Shown piece after piece: positions 13,164 through 22,979 of a stretch of DNA of 64,000 bases. Positions within the stretch are counted from its first letter, which is position 1. The number at the start of each line of letters is the position of its first letter. The notes below the pieces were generated by a model. The model saw only the letters and a program-made list of their open reading frames with translations. It had not been told where the DNA came from and ran no database searches. This DNA is from Leishmania donovani (lineage: Eukaryota; Euglenozoa; Kinetoplastea; Trypanosomatida; Trypanosomatidae): assembly GCF_000227135.1 (NCBI RefSeq), contig NC_018263.1, positions 247,505 to 311,504 of the forward strand, read 5' to 3'. Position numbers and translations under genes: made by a program.

Positions 13164-15053
13164 ACTTCAGCCGCTGTCTGCATCTCTCTCGATCTCTCTT
13201 TCTCTTCGGGAGTGCATGTGCCGATGTGTTTGTGCTCAGATGTGAAGTCTGCTTCCTGTTGCCCGCGATGCTAAACGAAGCCTTTTTTTAAAGGTCTTTT
13301 TTCGTTTCTGTTCGCCTCGTTTTTGGTTGCCGGAGAGAACGAAGAACGCAATAACGTCACTTAATAACAAGGAACCGATGGGAGGAATAGGAGCAGAGAT
13401 TGGAGTTGTGTGTGTGTAAAAGGGTGTCCCTCACGGTTTCCCCGTTCCCCGCCCCCCGACTCTTAACCTCTGTCACGGGAATAAAACGGCACGGGTGATG
13501 CTCTTGTGGCAGTACCCACGCACACATTCCCTATATATGTCTCCTTCCCGCCTCTGCTCTAGCTCTCTCCCTCCACACGCCTCTTCCTTTTCGTTTATAG
13601 TCGTCTTTTTTCCCCTTTCCTGCTTCCGCCAAGCTACCACATTTCCGTCACTGTCGCCCCTTCATTTTTTTTTTCATTGCTTTCTTTTCGTTTGTGTGCT
13701 CCTGTCTCTCCTCGCCTCTTTTATGTCCTCTCTCCTTTTTCCCTCTCCTCCCTTGGTGTGTATTTGCGTGTATGTGTGGAGGGGTGGGGAGTGTGTGTGT
13801 CTTCATCTTGTCTGTGGTGATCCGCCACTCTTCTTGCTTCCCCCTCCCTTTGGCATGCTGGTTTTGGTTGTGTGTGCCTCGTGTCTGCGTTGGTGCTCAG
13901 GTATGTGTGTGTGTCTTCTTTCTTCGTCTTACTGATGTTGAAGCGTCTGTCTCCCTTCTCAGCAGTATTTGGGGGTTTGGTGTGTGGCTGCGTGCGTGCT
14001 GGTGCATCTCTCTCTTCCTTTCCCCTTGCCCGTTTTCCGTCATCGTCGCCTCGACTCCGCCCTGCGCGTACGCTCGTCTTTCCCTCCTGCGTCTGTGCAG
14101 CTGAAGAGGGAAGGGGAAGGGTGCGCTCACCCCCCCCCGCCGGATATGGGGTCTCGTGGAAGCAAAAGTGGACCATGTCCTCTCGTGCTTTGATTGCGCG
14201 CCCTTTTTAAAACTTCCCTCGATCGGCACGCATTGGCAATCTTTTTTTTTTTTTTTCACAGTGGCTACAGAGAGAAAGAGGGGATGGATAAAGGCGAGCC
14301 GAAGGCAGAAGGGAGGTGCTGTCGGTAGTACCAAGTACACGACCTCACAAACATGTGCAGCGGTGGGGAAGACAAGGATGCGAACGCGTTTCAGCAAAAA
14401 TGGTCTGACGATGGGCGGAGCCACATTAGCCGCTTGAAAGGAACTACGTCGGCGAACGAAGCAGGTATCGGAGACACGGGGGTAGTTGGAAGAGGGAGCG
14501 CGACATGCACCACCTCCACGCTCCTTGTCGCTTTCCTAATGCGTCCTCTATTCATGACACCCGCATGCACACACATACAGCAACTGACAAGTTGCAAAGT
14601 ACTTCTCTTGTTTTTTTTGTGTGTGCTGCGTGGTCTGTTGGGATTCGTTAGCAACCACTTCATAGGAAGCTATTCGGCAAGAGAGAACACGCATCGACAG
14701 ATAGCAAAAGACGGAGCGACAGGAGAGGAAAGAATTTGCTGTCCTTCCTCTTTTCTTTTTTATTGCTGTTGCCTTCTGTGGATTCAGACACACACTCACA
14801 CACAACTACGCCAGCGCGTGTACGGGGCTCACGCGAGCGTACATCCAGCGATGGAGAGAGGGGGTGGGGGCAACAAGAGCAGTCTACATTAAGTCGACGA
14901 CAAAACAACTTCCCCTCTCCCTCCAAAAGAGGCGCCTACACATTAGGGCAAATGCACGCGCGCACAACCTCTCCTTCTTTTCCTCTCCTCTCTAACACAC
15001 CTCCGATAGTTATGATTGTCAGCGTTGGTTTGTGTTGTTATCTTTTTCTTCTG

Positions 15054-15096
15054 TTTTGTTTTCTTTCTCTCTCAACTGAGAGAAAGAAAAACAAAA
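15054..15096. repeat. Imperfect inverted repeat (potential hairpin)
   Basis: A T-rich arm (15054-15074) is followed after about two bases by an A-rich complementary arm (15077-15096). With a two-base and a one-base bulge, about 18 pairs can form, including the CTCA/TGAG core at the tip. It lies in the gene-free tract and could be a polypyrimidine/polypurine stem in RNA or a cruciform in DNA. Confidence 0.6.
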
Positions 15097-16459
15097 AAAG
15101 TAATGAACGACATCAACACCACCCAAAAGCGGCATAAAGTGCAACATCTCGACACCCCTCGCCCCGAGACCAAAAATATATGGAAAAGAGAACGAGCTGC
15201 GCTGTGAGTGCAGCATGCGGTGCGCAGCACCATACCGTAAACGACAAGGAGAGAGATGATGAAAGAAAGGAGGGGCACGCGAAGGCGCACGAGGAGGAGA
15301 TGTGCTGGTGTTAATAATGAAGGAAAATGTGGATGTGTGGACAAAACACCCACACACTCACTCCCTACGCAAAATCGGGCACATACACACAACGCATGCT
15401 TTCTGGGCAAGGACGAAGAAAGCGTAAAAAAAAAAGATAACGAGCGTGAGAGAGACAAGCACCAGGCAACTCGCCATTTTAATGCGGTAGAAGACAAAAT
15501 GAACGATCTCTGTGTGCATGTTTATGTGCGTGCCTGTTACGCGTCTTCTACGTTTTTTTCCTTGTACTAATTTTCTTTGCTTTTTTTCTTTTTCTGTTTT
15601 GTACTCAGTCTTCAGGCTCACCATCTTCTTTTTTTTTTTTCGTCTTCGCTCCCTATTTATTTATCGTGTGCGTGTGTATGCGCCTGAGGGCGCCTATGTC
15701 TCTCTTGCCCTATTGCGCGTTGGCGTTGTCGTTCTGCACTTTTTTTTTATTCGGTGAGGGTATCGTCAATTCCATACACAGTTGTCTAAACTTCCTCATA
15801 CAGTTTTATGCCGTACTCGTTTTTGTTTTGTTTTTTTCCTGTGCTTTCAGTTATGTCTTCATCTTTTTTGCCTTCCTGTGCCATTCTTGTTCTCTTAGGC
15901 GTGCGTGTGTGTGTGTGTGATCTCTCTTCTTTCTCTGACGCGCCTGTATGTGAAGTGCTCGCTGTGAGGTTTGTATTGTTTTCCAACGTCTCGTTTCTTT
16001 TTCTGTTTTTCTCCTTCGCCTCCATGCTTCGTTTTTGTATATCTGTCGTTGGGGGCGCCACCCCCCCTTTCCACTCAGAGATGCGGTGGTAGGCGAATCG
16101 CAAGAGAAGCACATGGACGGATTAGGAAGCAGAATATCACGCGAGAACGAAAAAGGCGCAACGCACAGACAGACACACACACACACCATCTGTAGGTGGA
16201 AAGCACCTTTGTGATCGCGCACACTCACTCACACAGAAAACGCGCGAAGCGACAAGCTCCAAAAGAAGAAGAGCAAAAAAAAGAGAATGAAGCAAGTAAA
16301 GTACATCTATGAAAAATTTCTTGTTTTATTTGAAACGGTCAAAAGCGAACAACGTTGAGCCCCTCGCACGTTCTATCCACCCCATGTGTGAATGCCTCTC
16401 TCCTTCGCTTCCTGTGTCAGCGGCGGACTCCATCACGCTGTTTCTCTCACCTTTTTTTG

Positions 16460-16485
16460 CCCCCCCCCCCCCTCCAAAAAAAAAA
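16460..16485. repeat. C13-TCC-A10 homopolymer junction
   Basis: Thirteen C, then TCC, then ten A. It closely resembles the junction at 11507-11525 in the same tract. Confidence 0.9.
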
Positions 16486-18396
16486 GAAAAAACTTTCATG
16501 TTTTTCTCTCTCCTTCATTTCTCTCGATGCCGGTGCGCCAGTGTGTACCTCAAATCTGCCCTACACTGTTTTCGTTTTCTCGCTGTTGATCTTCCTGTTG
16601 AGAGACTCTCTCTCCCTACTCCCACCCCCCACAAAAAAAGGCCTCCCCCTTCCCTGCATCCCTCCCTCCCTCGAAAAGAAAAACGGAAAGGAACTGCAGC
16701 GCACACAAAACCGTCATCACGTGACACACCCACGCACAAAAAAAATGAGCGCAGCCGAAAGGGGATGCGGTGACGCGCTACTCTTTTACATGGTGGTCAA
16801 GGGACGAGGGAAATAGATTGCTGTGGGGACGGAGAGGGCAGGACGCAGCGCGTTGTCTTGGGTAGCAGCTGTGAGGCGCTGTCGCCTCGCATAGCCAAGC
16901 AGCCCGCGCACCCTCCTCTTCTCCTACCTGTAGCTTTCTTCTCTTTCGCCCCTCCTCCTTCTCCTATGCGGCTGGTGGGGGAAAGGAGGCGTGCAACGGC
17001 GCACTTGTGATGAGGTGCGCGCACCGGCTGTGCACCGTTTCTCGCTCAGCTTTTCAGGGCACATGCGTCTCTCTCGTCCTGTTTCTGCCATCGCCGCTCC
17101 AGTTTGCCCGCGGCTTCCTTCGTCGTTGTGACGTGGAGCCTCCTTTCCTCCTCTCTTCGTCTCCTCCACACTCACTCCATCTTTCTCCGTTCTCTCCTAC
17201 GCCTTTCTCGCTTCGATGCGGCGCTGCCACACAAACAAACCGACGCGAACACATATCCTTGTTCCTTGCCCTCCGCGCTCACACTCGTGCTTCCGACATG
17301 TGCATGTTTTGCGGTTTTCGCCTTTCTTGCTGCGGCGCCTCCCTACACCTACCCAACGCTTCCTAACACACCTCGGCATGTGTGAATCCCTTTTCACTAA
17401 ATACGTCGCGCCGCACCGGTAGCTGAACTTTCTCTTTTTCGCTGACTCTCCACAACTGTCTCTGCTGCGCCATCGCTTTCTTCGTTGGGCGCTCGCGTGA
17501 GGGTGCTATACTCGTGGTACCGACGTTTTACTGTCTTGACGCGCTCACCCAGCTAGCCTGCCGTCCGGGTGCTCGACCAAGGCGTAAATACCCAGGGATA
17601 CGCCGGCACAAACAAAAGGGTGCGCGCAAGCACGTTGGTGGTCCGCCACCCTCTCCTGCGGACTCTTCATCTTTTCGCGCCTCGCCAAATCTCTCCTTGC
17701 TTCGTCACCTTTTTCTCATCTCAGCGACTACGATTAACAAAACAGACGAAACACACAATTGAATCTTAGAGCAGCAGCAGCGGCAGCAGCATCAACTGCT
17801 AATCTATCTAGTGTTGTCACCCTACTTCATGGGATACTTTTTTCTCCGTGCGTGTCTCTCTCTGTGCGCGCGCATCTTTTCGACATCGCGCTTTTTGTGT
17901 ATTTCTATTGCCGGCCCTCCCCTCGCTTTCTTCGTTGCCCTCTCGCTCGTGCTTTGCCCCTAAGCGCGAGCGTGCCGATTCGTCTTTGTGCTTACCACCC
18001 GTGAAGGCCATTTTCCCCTCCTCCCGACCCATCGACGCGGCGTGATTCTCACTCATCTGTCTCTCCTCCATTCAGGAGCCATTCAGAAACGGACGAACCG
18101 AAACAAACGGAGTACAGACGCTGGCGTCGCGGTAGACGCGCTCATCGACGCACGCACAGTTGCTCACTATACCGAACGCAGCAAAGATAAAAAAAAGCGT
18201 GCCCATCCCCTTCTTTTTCTTTTGATTGCGTCTTCATCTGTTTTGAATTCCGTTCTCGCATTGGAGGGGTGCAGACAAGGCACAAACGCACAGACAAGCG
18301 GTGAGGATCTGGTAAGAGAGACACACCCGCTTTTGTTTTCGTGTGCTCCCCCTTTTCGGCGGCTGTTTTCTCTTCCTCTCTCCCTCCCCCCAACCG

Positions 18397-18416
18397 ACAC
18401 ACACACACACACACAC
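18397..18416. repeat. (AC)10 microsatellite
   Basis: Ten perfect AC units just upstream of the candidate splice acceptor of the 18793 gene. Confidence 0.9.
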
Positions 18417-18427
18417 CTCCGTCCTGA

Positions 18428-18475
18428 TCTTTCTTGCTTTTCATTTTTGCTGTTTCGCTCTTTTCTCCTGTTCAG
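18428..18475 (+). promoter_or_regulatory. Candidate trans-splice acceptor, distal, for the 18793 gene
   Basis: An almost uninterrupted pyrimidine tract of about 45 bases ends in TTCAG, with AG at 18474-18475. Use of this site would give a 5' UTR of about 317 bases containing an upstream ATG at 18521, whose frame overlaps the main start. That makes the proximal AG at 18778 a serious competitor. Confidence 0.45.
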
Positions 18476-18750
18476 CTCCTTTTATATAGTGTCCGTCTGT
18501 CTGTGTGCGTGTTGTCTTTCATGTCCGTCCCTCCTCTCTGCTTCCCTCTTTCCCTCAGTGCGTATATACGCGTGCGTCTGTCTGTCTGTCTGTGTTTTCG
18601 TGTGGCTGGTCCGCTGGCCTCTTCCTCCCCTCCTCCTCCTCCCCACTTCTGTGGCGCTTTGGTGTTTTTTTTCGGTTTGTTTCCGTCTTGCTCCGTCGTT
18701 CGAGTCAAATCAGCTTCATCTGTCGAATCCGCTTATCAGCCACTTTGGCC

Positions 18751-18778
18751 TCTGTACTCCCTTGCTCCTCTTGCGCAG
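18751..18778 (+). promoter_or_regulatory. Candidate trans-splice acceptor, proximal, for the 18793 gene
   Basis: The pyrimidine stretch TCTGTACTCCCTTGCTCCTC runs into a CAG ending at 18778. The leader would be only 14 bases but would exclude the upstream ATG at 18521. Confidence 0.4.
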
Positions 18779-18792
18779 AGACGCAGGCGAAC

Positions 18793-21700
18793 ATGTCCGC
18801 TCTTTCCCCTTCGGCTACTCCCGTCACGCTGCGCTCCGTATCAGGCAAGAGCCTGCTGGTGACGCCGCCCGTGACGCTGGCTACGGTGCTGACAGTCGCT
18901 ACTGGCCCGCCTTTCTCTTTCACGCCGGAAAGCGTCAAGATCCTTCTTCATGGTCGGATTGTGCGCCTCCTCCAGTACCAAAAGCAGCACGGCAGTGACG
19001 TGTTCAAACTTCCTCTTGATGCCTCCGCGTACACGCCGCCGAGGACGATCGCCAAGTGCGAAAATTCTGTCGCGCTCGCGTCATCCTCTTCCTCCGGTGC
19101 CGAGTTCAAGGCTGAGCCCCGCTCTGTCATTGTCTATGGGGTGCCGCAGCACATTCGGGCGACAGCCTCAGCACCGCACACCGGTGCGCAGGAGCCGGCG
19201 GCCCTCTCCACACCCTTCGCTGAGGCTCACGGAAAATCGCTTCCAATATCAACTTCCCCCCGCGTCGGACAGCAGGAGTGTTCTGACAGTACTTGCACCA
19301 CTATCGCTGCGACGCCTACCACTGCAAAGGCGAGCCGGCGAGCGTCGTTGATGCGGCTGCCCGTCAATTCACCGACGGCACGCGCTACCCCGATCAAGGG
19401 CCCTCTACCGTACCCACACAGCCCGGATGGCCTCCGTGAGCTTGACAAGATCTGCGCCGAGTTCGACTCGGACGACGACGAAGACCTCATCACGCTGCTG
19501 CAGGGCGCGCCGCCGAGTATCTACAACCATCCCACGGTGCTCTACATGTCAAACAAGGTAAAGGGTGATTTGGTCATTCTGCAGGCGGCGATGGAGCAGA
19601 TCGCGCGCGTGTCGCCTGTCTTCTTCGACTGGATTGTTGAGAATCCGCAGAGGTTCTTGAGTGCGCTCAACCGTGGCGGTGAGCGCTCGCTGCAGCAAGT
19701 AAAGGATCAGCTGCGCATGCTTGCCATGCGAGCTATGGCGGACCAGATGAGCGGCGAGACGCCGTCCCGCCATGTAATGATGTTGGAGGTGAACACGAGG
19801 GATGGCTCTCCGGACGTGTACCAGGTCGAGGTACAGGTGGGCGATTTCTCCGACGCGTCGACTCCGAGCGACTCTCTCACGCCGAACAGTCTCGCAGATA
19901 ACAACTCGGCGGAGGAGGAGAAAGGGGACGGGGAAGACAGTGTGAACACGGACGACGAGATGGAGGAGAACGACACGGCTGCGTCGAGCGTCGATGCATT
20001 TGACGAGGACGGCGGCGTTGCCGGGGGCACGGAAGAGGAGGAAGAGGGGGACGAACGACATCGGGGCGCCATTCTTTTGCCGAGCACCCCCGGGCCCCTT
20101 GAGGAAGCACCTTCTGCATATCCGCCGTCGGGCACGGTGCCGTCGCCGGACCGTGCGGTGACGGGCGCCATGCTGTCGCACGGAGGTAGCGTGACTAAGG
20201 CCGAGGAAAGAGCGTCCGCTGAGGAGCGCGAATTGCCGTTGACTCCGTCTAACCCAGCGGATGCCGTCGCTGCCGGCGTCGCTCGTCGCTCATTCCCACC
20301 CCTGCCCTCCACCTCTTCGGCTGCCGCCAGGTCTACCCCTCTCGACGTGGCAGCGAGCCCGGCCTCGCCAGCCGTTTCTCCACATGAAGACAGCGACGCG
20401 GAAGACGTGCGGCTGTCGGGTCTACGGAAGGAACTGGAGCACGTCGACTCCTTGACGCAGCAGTGGGCGCATCAGGCAACTATCGACGCGGCACACAGAG
20501 CGCACGCTGCCATCTCGAAACTCCGGCGCGATGTCTTTACCGTTCTGAACGATCTCATTACCAACTCGTCCACGCCCGCTTCCTCGTTACGCAGCTTCGG
20601 GGATGTGCGGCGTCTTGCTGTCCTCGCCTGCAACTTTTTCTCCGCAGCTGAGGAGTTTTATGTGCAGCTGGATGAGCAAGGTGTGCGCTCGTCCGCGTTT
20701 GGCGAGACGCCGCAGGACTCGGTGGCGGCATTTGCGGCTGTGGCCGCGCTTAGTCGCCTTCTCGTGTGCGACGTGGACGCTGCGGTGGAGCGGCAGCTGC
20801 AGGAAGGCACACCTGGTCTTAGCCGCGTCGGTGCGCTGCGCTCGCTGCGGCACGTCCATTCGATTCGGGAAAGCCCTGCGCTGCGCTGGACAACCGCCGA
20901 GGGGCCAGAGAAACTGCTGATGGCTCTCCTGCAGCTCTGTCGCCAGCAGCGGGCGGTGGTACTGTGGTACAGCAGCCACTATGTCCTGAAGGAGGTGGGC
21001 AAGACAATCCAGACAATTGCCTACATCCTCGGCGGCAGGGGGGAGGGTCAGCAGACGGTGTCGCTGCAGCGTTTGAAGGTGACGAGCAAAACGCATAAAC
21101 AGGACGAGGTGGCCGACTGCATCACCGCGCTGTCCGACGCACTGGCGGACACCGGCACTTTGTCGGACGCCATGCGTTGCCAATGGTTTACTCTCATGCA
21201 CAGCCGCTATCAGCGGCTCGTGCTCCCCATCGAAAAGGACCTTCCCGCGCCCCACATGACATCGGATCCGCTCTACGTGTGCGACACACGGCACGTGCTG
21301 CCCCCCAAAGGCAGCGGTGCACACCCAGACACGTTACATGGCACCATGGACAGCGCGGCTCGCTGGTGGGCCGGCTACTGTGACGATCGACATACCTGCT
21401 GCGCTGACAAGTGGTGCCTGGCACTGACGGAGCGGTTGTGGAACATCGTCACGGCTATGGAGAACGCTGCTGCGGAGGTGACTGCAGAGAACGTGGTTCT
21501 TGTGCTGACGGGTGACGGGACTGAGGCAAGTGCCGCGAACTCGCCTTCACTGGAGGCGGCCGCGCGTGGCTGGCTAGGCGACATAACGTGGATCCCGGTC
21601 GACAGCGTTGTAGCACCATCGGTGGCAACAGCATCGACATCGCTGTCACGCTCCGTCGCCCGACACTCTGCGGTCCTTTTCGAGCAGGTGTGGCCCCCCG

Positions 21701-22665
21701 CGGAGGCGAAGGACGGGATAGCAGCGGCGGACCCCTCTTCCAGCGTGGCTGGCGTCCATGGTATGCTGCCCCTCTTCAGCGGCGACGTGCATATGGTGGA
21801 TGTGGCTGCGGTGGCCGCAGGGCATAGGCCAGTGTTGGAACTGGCTGGCGGCGCAGCTTTGCCGACGTACTTGGCAACAGTTGCGCGCAACTTCGTATTG
21901 CCTGCCTCTGCACGCGAGCAGATCTTCGTGCGGCACTTGTTCGGCATGTTTGCGAAGTACCCACGTATCCCGGTGGCGGCGGCGGTGCGAGATGCGGCTC
22001 TCGCCAACGCACGCTGCCAGGATTCACCGTGGCTGGTGAGTGAATACGTGCTTTACGACTACGGCGGTGCATTATCGACCTTTACAGACGCTGATGAAAA
22101 GGCAGACACCGCCGTTGCAGTAGGCGCAGCTGTGACAACAAAGCCGGCGTCATCTACCGCCGCCGCAGCCCTGCCCTCACCCATGACAGACCCATCGGCC
22201 GAGTGTGCCAGCGACACTTTTGTGCGCATGCCGAGCGTACCGCTGAGCAAGCGCTTGAGCACACCTCGCCCGCTGCCGCCAACGCAGCTTAGACCTGTTC
22301 GCGCCACCCTTCGCTCACAGCTCGCACGTGCGCAGGCGGCTGCCGGCGCGATGGCAAAGCGCCAATACGCCCGCAGCCATGCCGTCGATGAACTGTACGA
22401 GATGATGCTTGGCAGCTTGCTTGAGCACCGCCCGACCGGTGAGGCCAATGTGCTGGACCACTTAGTGCATTACGTGGAGTCGTCGCAGGACGCGATGCGG
22501 GGCCGCGTTTACAAGAGGCGGGCAGAGGCTGCCGCCGCTGCTGCGGCGCAGAAGGTCGCCCACAGCACCAAGCCCAGTCATTCTGCGGTGGGCGGTGGTA
22601 GCAGTTGTACGCAGCCGCAACCGCCAGGTGGAAAGCCTAACTCCTTCGCGCGTCGCAGACAATGA
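18793..22665 (+). CDS. Large protein with ubiquitin-like N-terminus, STI1/XPC-binding-like motif and C-terminal RIIa-like docking motif
   Basis: The ATG at 18793 gives 1290 residues. The frame stays open further upstream but holds no other ATG. Residues about 10-55 (VTLRSVSGKSLLV to VKILLHGRIV) follow the strand pattern of a ubiquitin-like fold. Residues about 245-295 (LQAAMEQIARVSPVFFDWI, then NPQRFLSALN) resemble the STI1/XPC-binding helices of RAD23 and ubiquilin. A low-complexity acidic segment, rich in Glu, Asp, Ser and Thr, spans about 357-440. Two mid-protein regions (about 540-940 and 1030-1085) look folded but are unrecognised. Near residue 1197 the string VDELYEMMLGSLLEHRP, followed by LDHLVHYVES, resembles an RIIa/Dpy-30 docking-dimerisation helix pair, ending in an Ala-rich, possibly coiled-coil tail. 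A link to proteasome or ubiquitin handling, perhaps in the flagellum, is inference. Domain calls were made by eye and are weak; the gene itself is secure. Confidence 0.85.
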   Translation: MSALSPSATPVTLRSVSGKSLLVTPPVTLATVLTVATGPPFSFTPESVKILLHGRIVRLLQYQKQHGSDVFKLPLDASAYTPPRTIAKCENSVALASSSSSGAEFKAEPRSVIVYGVPQHIRATASAPHTGAQEPAALSTPFAEAHGKSLPISTSPRVGQQECSDSTCTTIAATPTTAKASRRASLMRLPVNSPTARATPIKGPLPYPHSPDGLRELDKICAEFDSDDDEDLITLLQGAPPSIYNHPTVLYMSNKVKGDLVILQAAMEQIARVSPVFFDWIVENPQRFLSALNRGGERSLQQVKDQLRMLAMRAMADQMSGETPSRHVMMLEVNTRDGSPDVYQVEVQVGDFSDASTPSDSLTPNSLADNNSAEEEKGDGEDSVNTDDEMEENDTAASSVDAFDEDGGVAGGTEEEEEGDERHRGAILLPSTPGPLEEAPSAYPPSGTVPSPDRAVTGAMLSHGGSVTKAEERASAEERELPLTPSNPADAVAAGVARRSFPPLPSTSSAAARSTPLDVAASPASPAVSPHEDSDAEDVRLSGLRKELEHVDSLTQQWAHQATIDAAHRAHAAISKLRRDVFTVLNDLITNSSTPASSLRSFGDVRRLAVLACNFFSAAEEFYVQLDEQGVRSSAFGETPQDSVAAFAAVAALSRLLVCDVDAAVERQLQEGTPGLSRVGALRSLRHVHSIRESPALRWTTAEGPEKLLMALLQLCRQQRAVVLWYSSHYVLKEVGKTIQTIAYILGGRGEGQQTVSLQRLKVTSKTHKQDEVADCITALSDALADTGTLSDAMRCQWFTLMHSRYQRLVLPIEKDLPAPHMTSDPLYVCDTRHVLPPKGSGAHPDTLHGTMDSAARWWAGYCDDRHTCCADKWCLALTERLWNIVTAMENAAAEVTAENVVLVLTGDGTEASAANSPSLEAAARGWLGDITWIPVDSVVAPSVATASTSLSRSVARHSAVLFEQVWPPAEAKDGIAAADPSSSVAGVHGMLPLFSGDVHMVDVAAVAAGHRPVLELAGGAALPTYLATVARNFVLPASAREQIFVRHLFGMFAKYPRIPVAAAVRDAALANARCQDSPWLVSEYVLYDYGGALSTFTDADEKADTAVAVGAAVTTKPASSTAAAALPSPMTDPSAECASDTFVRMPSVPLSKRLSTPRPLPPTQLRPVRATLRSQLARAQAAAGAMAKRQYARSHAVDELYEMMLGSLLEHRPTGEANVLDHLVHYVESSQDAMRGRVYKRRAEAAAAAAAQKVAHSTKPSHSAVGGGSSCTQPQPPGGKPNSFARRRQ

Positions 22666-22979
22666 TGTTGTGCACCATGCTTGACACGGATCAGGCAACG
22701 GTCACGAGAACTGCTGGCGCTCTTCTGTGCCTTTCGCTGCACATACTGGGGATGCTACTGCTCTCGCAGCGTTTTCCTTTCCACTGTGTGTGTTGGCGCT
22801 GACTTTCTGCGTGCTCTCTCCGACCTTCGCAGAAAAGGCTAGGGGAAATCGTCTCCCAGCACACCTACTTTGAGGTGCCACCACAACTCCCAGTACTTTC
22901 CTCGTCTGCTTCGCCAAGGTGTCTCTTTGTGCGCTGGCGCGTGATTGTCCGCGTGCCCCTTCCACTTGCCACACACACC

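Larger units (their letters stand above)
1456..18792. other. 17.3 kb tract without a supported gene
   Basis: Neither strand shows an ORF with protein-like composition here. The + strand is dominated by pyrimidine runs (many T8-T12 tracts), CA/GT and TGTC microsatellites, C-runs joined to A-runs, and purine-rich A/G stretches. Frames longer than 150 codons translate into Cys/Phe/Leu/Ser or Arg/Lys low-complexity sequence. Many polypyrimidine-AG combinations that could act as splice acceptors are present. Spacers between the other genes here are 0.8-4 kb, so this one is several times longer. It could be one extreme 3' UTR of the CCCH gene, several stable non-coding RNAs, or lost genes. The sequence does not decide between these. 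Confidence 0.7.

Noticed and set aside
14353..14892. ORF of 179 codons with an ATG start in the gene-free tract
   Set aside because: It has a few hydrophobic stretches but no recognised motif, weak third-position bias and ends in CA-repeat-derived HTHTHT sequence. Probably chance, though a peptide search would settle it.
18505..18792. N-terminal extension of the 18793 gene
   Set aside because: The frame is open but has no ATG, and its translation is Cys/Phe/Ser low complexity typical of a pyrimidine leader. The same reasoning excludes extensions upstream of 30777, 33877, 43832 and 48768.
1456..18792. tRNA, snoRNA, CRISPR or telomeric repeats in the long tract
   Set aside because: By eye I found no box A/box B pair with a cloverleaf, no regularly spaced repeats and no TTAGGG arrays. 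Short C/D snoRNAs cannot be excluded without a search.
19549..21324. Antisense ORFs of 200-245 codons
   Set aside because: They lie opposite the secure + strand gene and are the usual Arg/Ala/His-rich shadows of GC-rich coding sequence.
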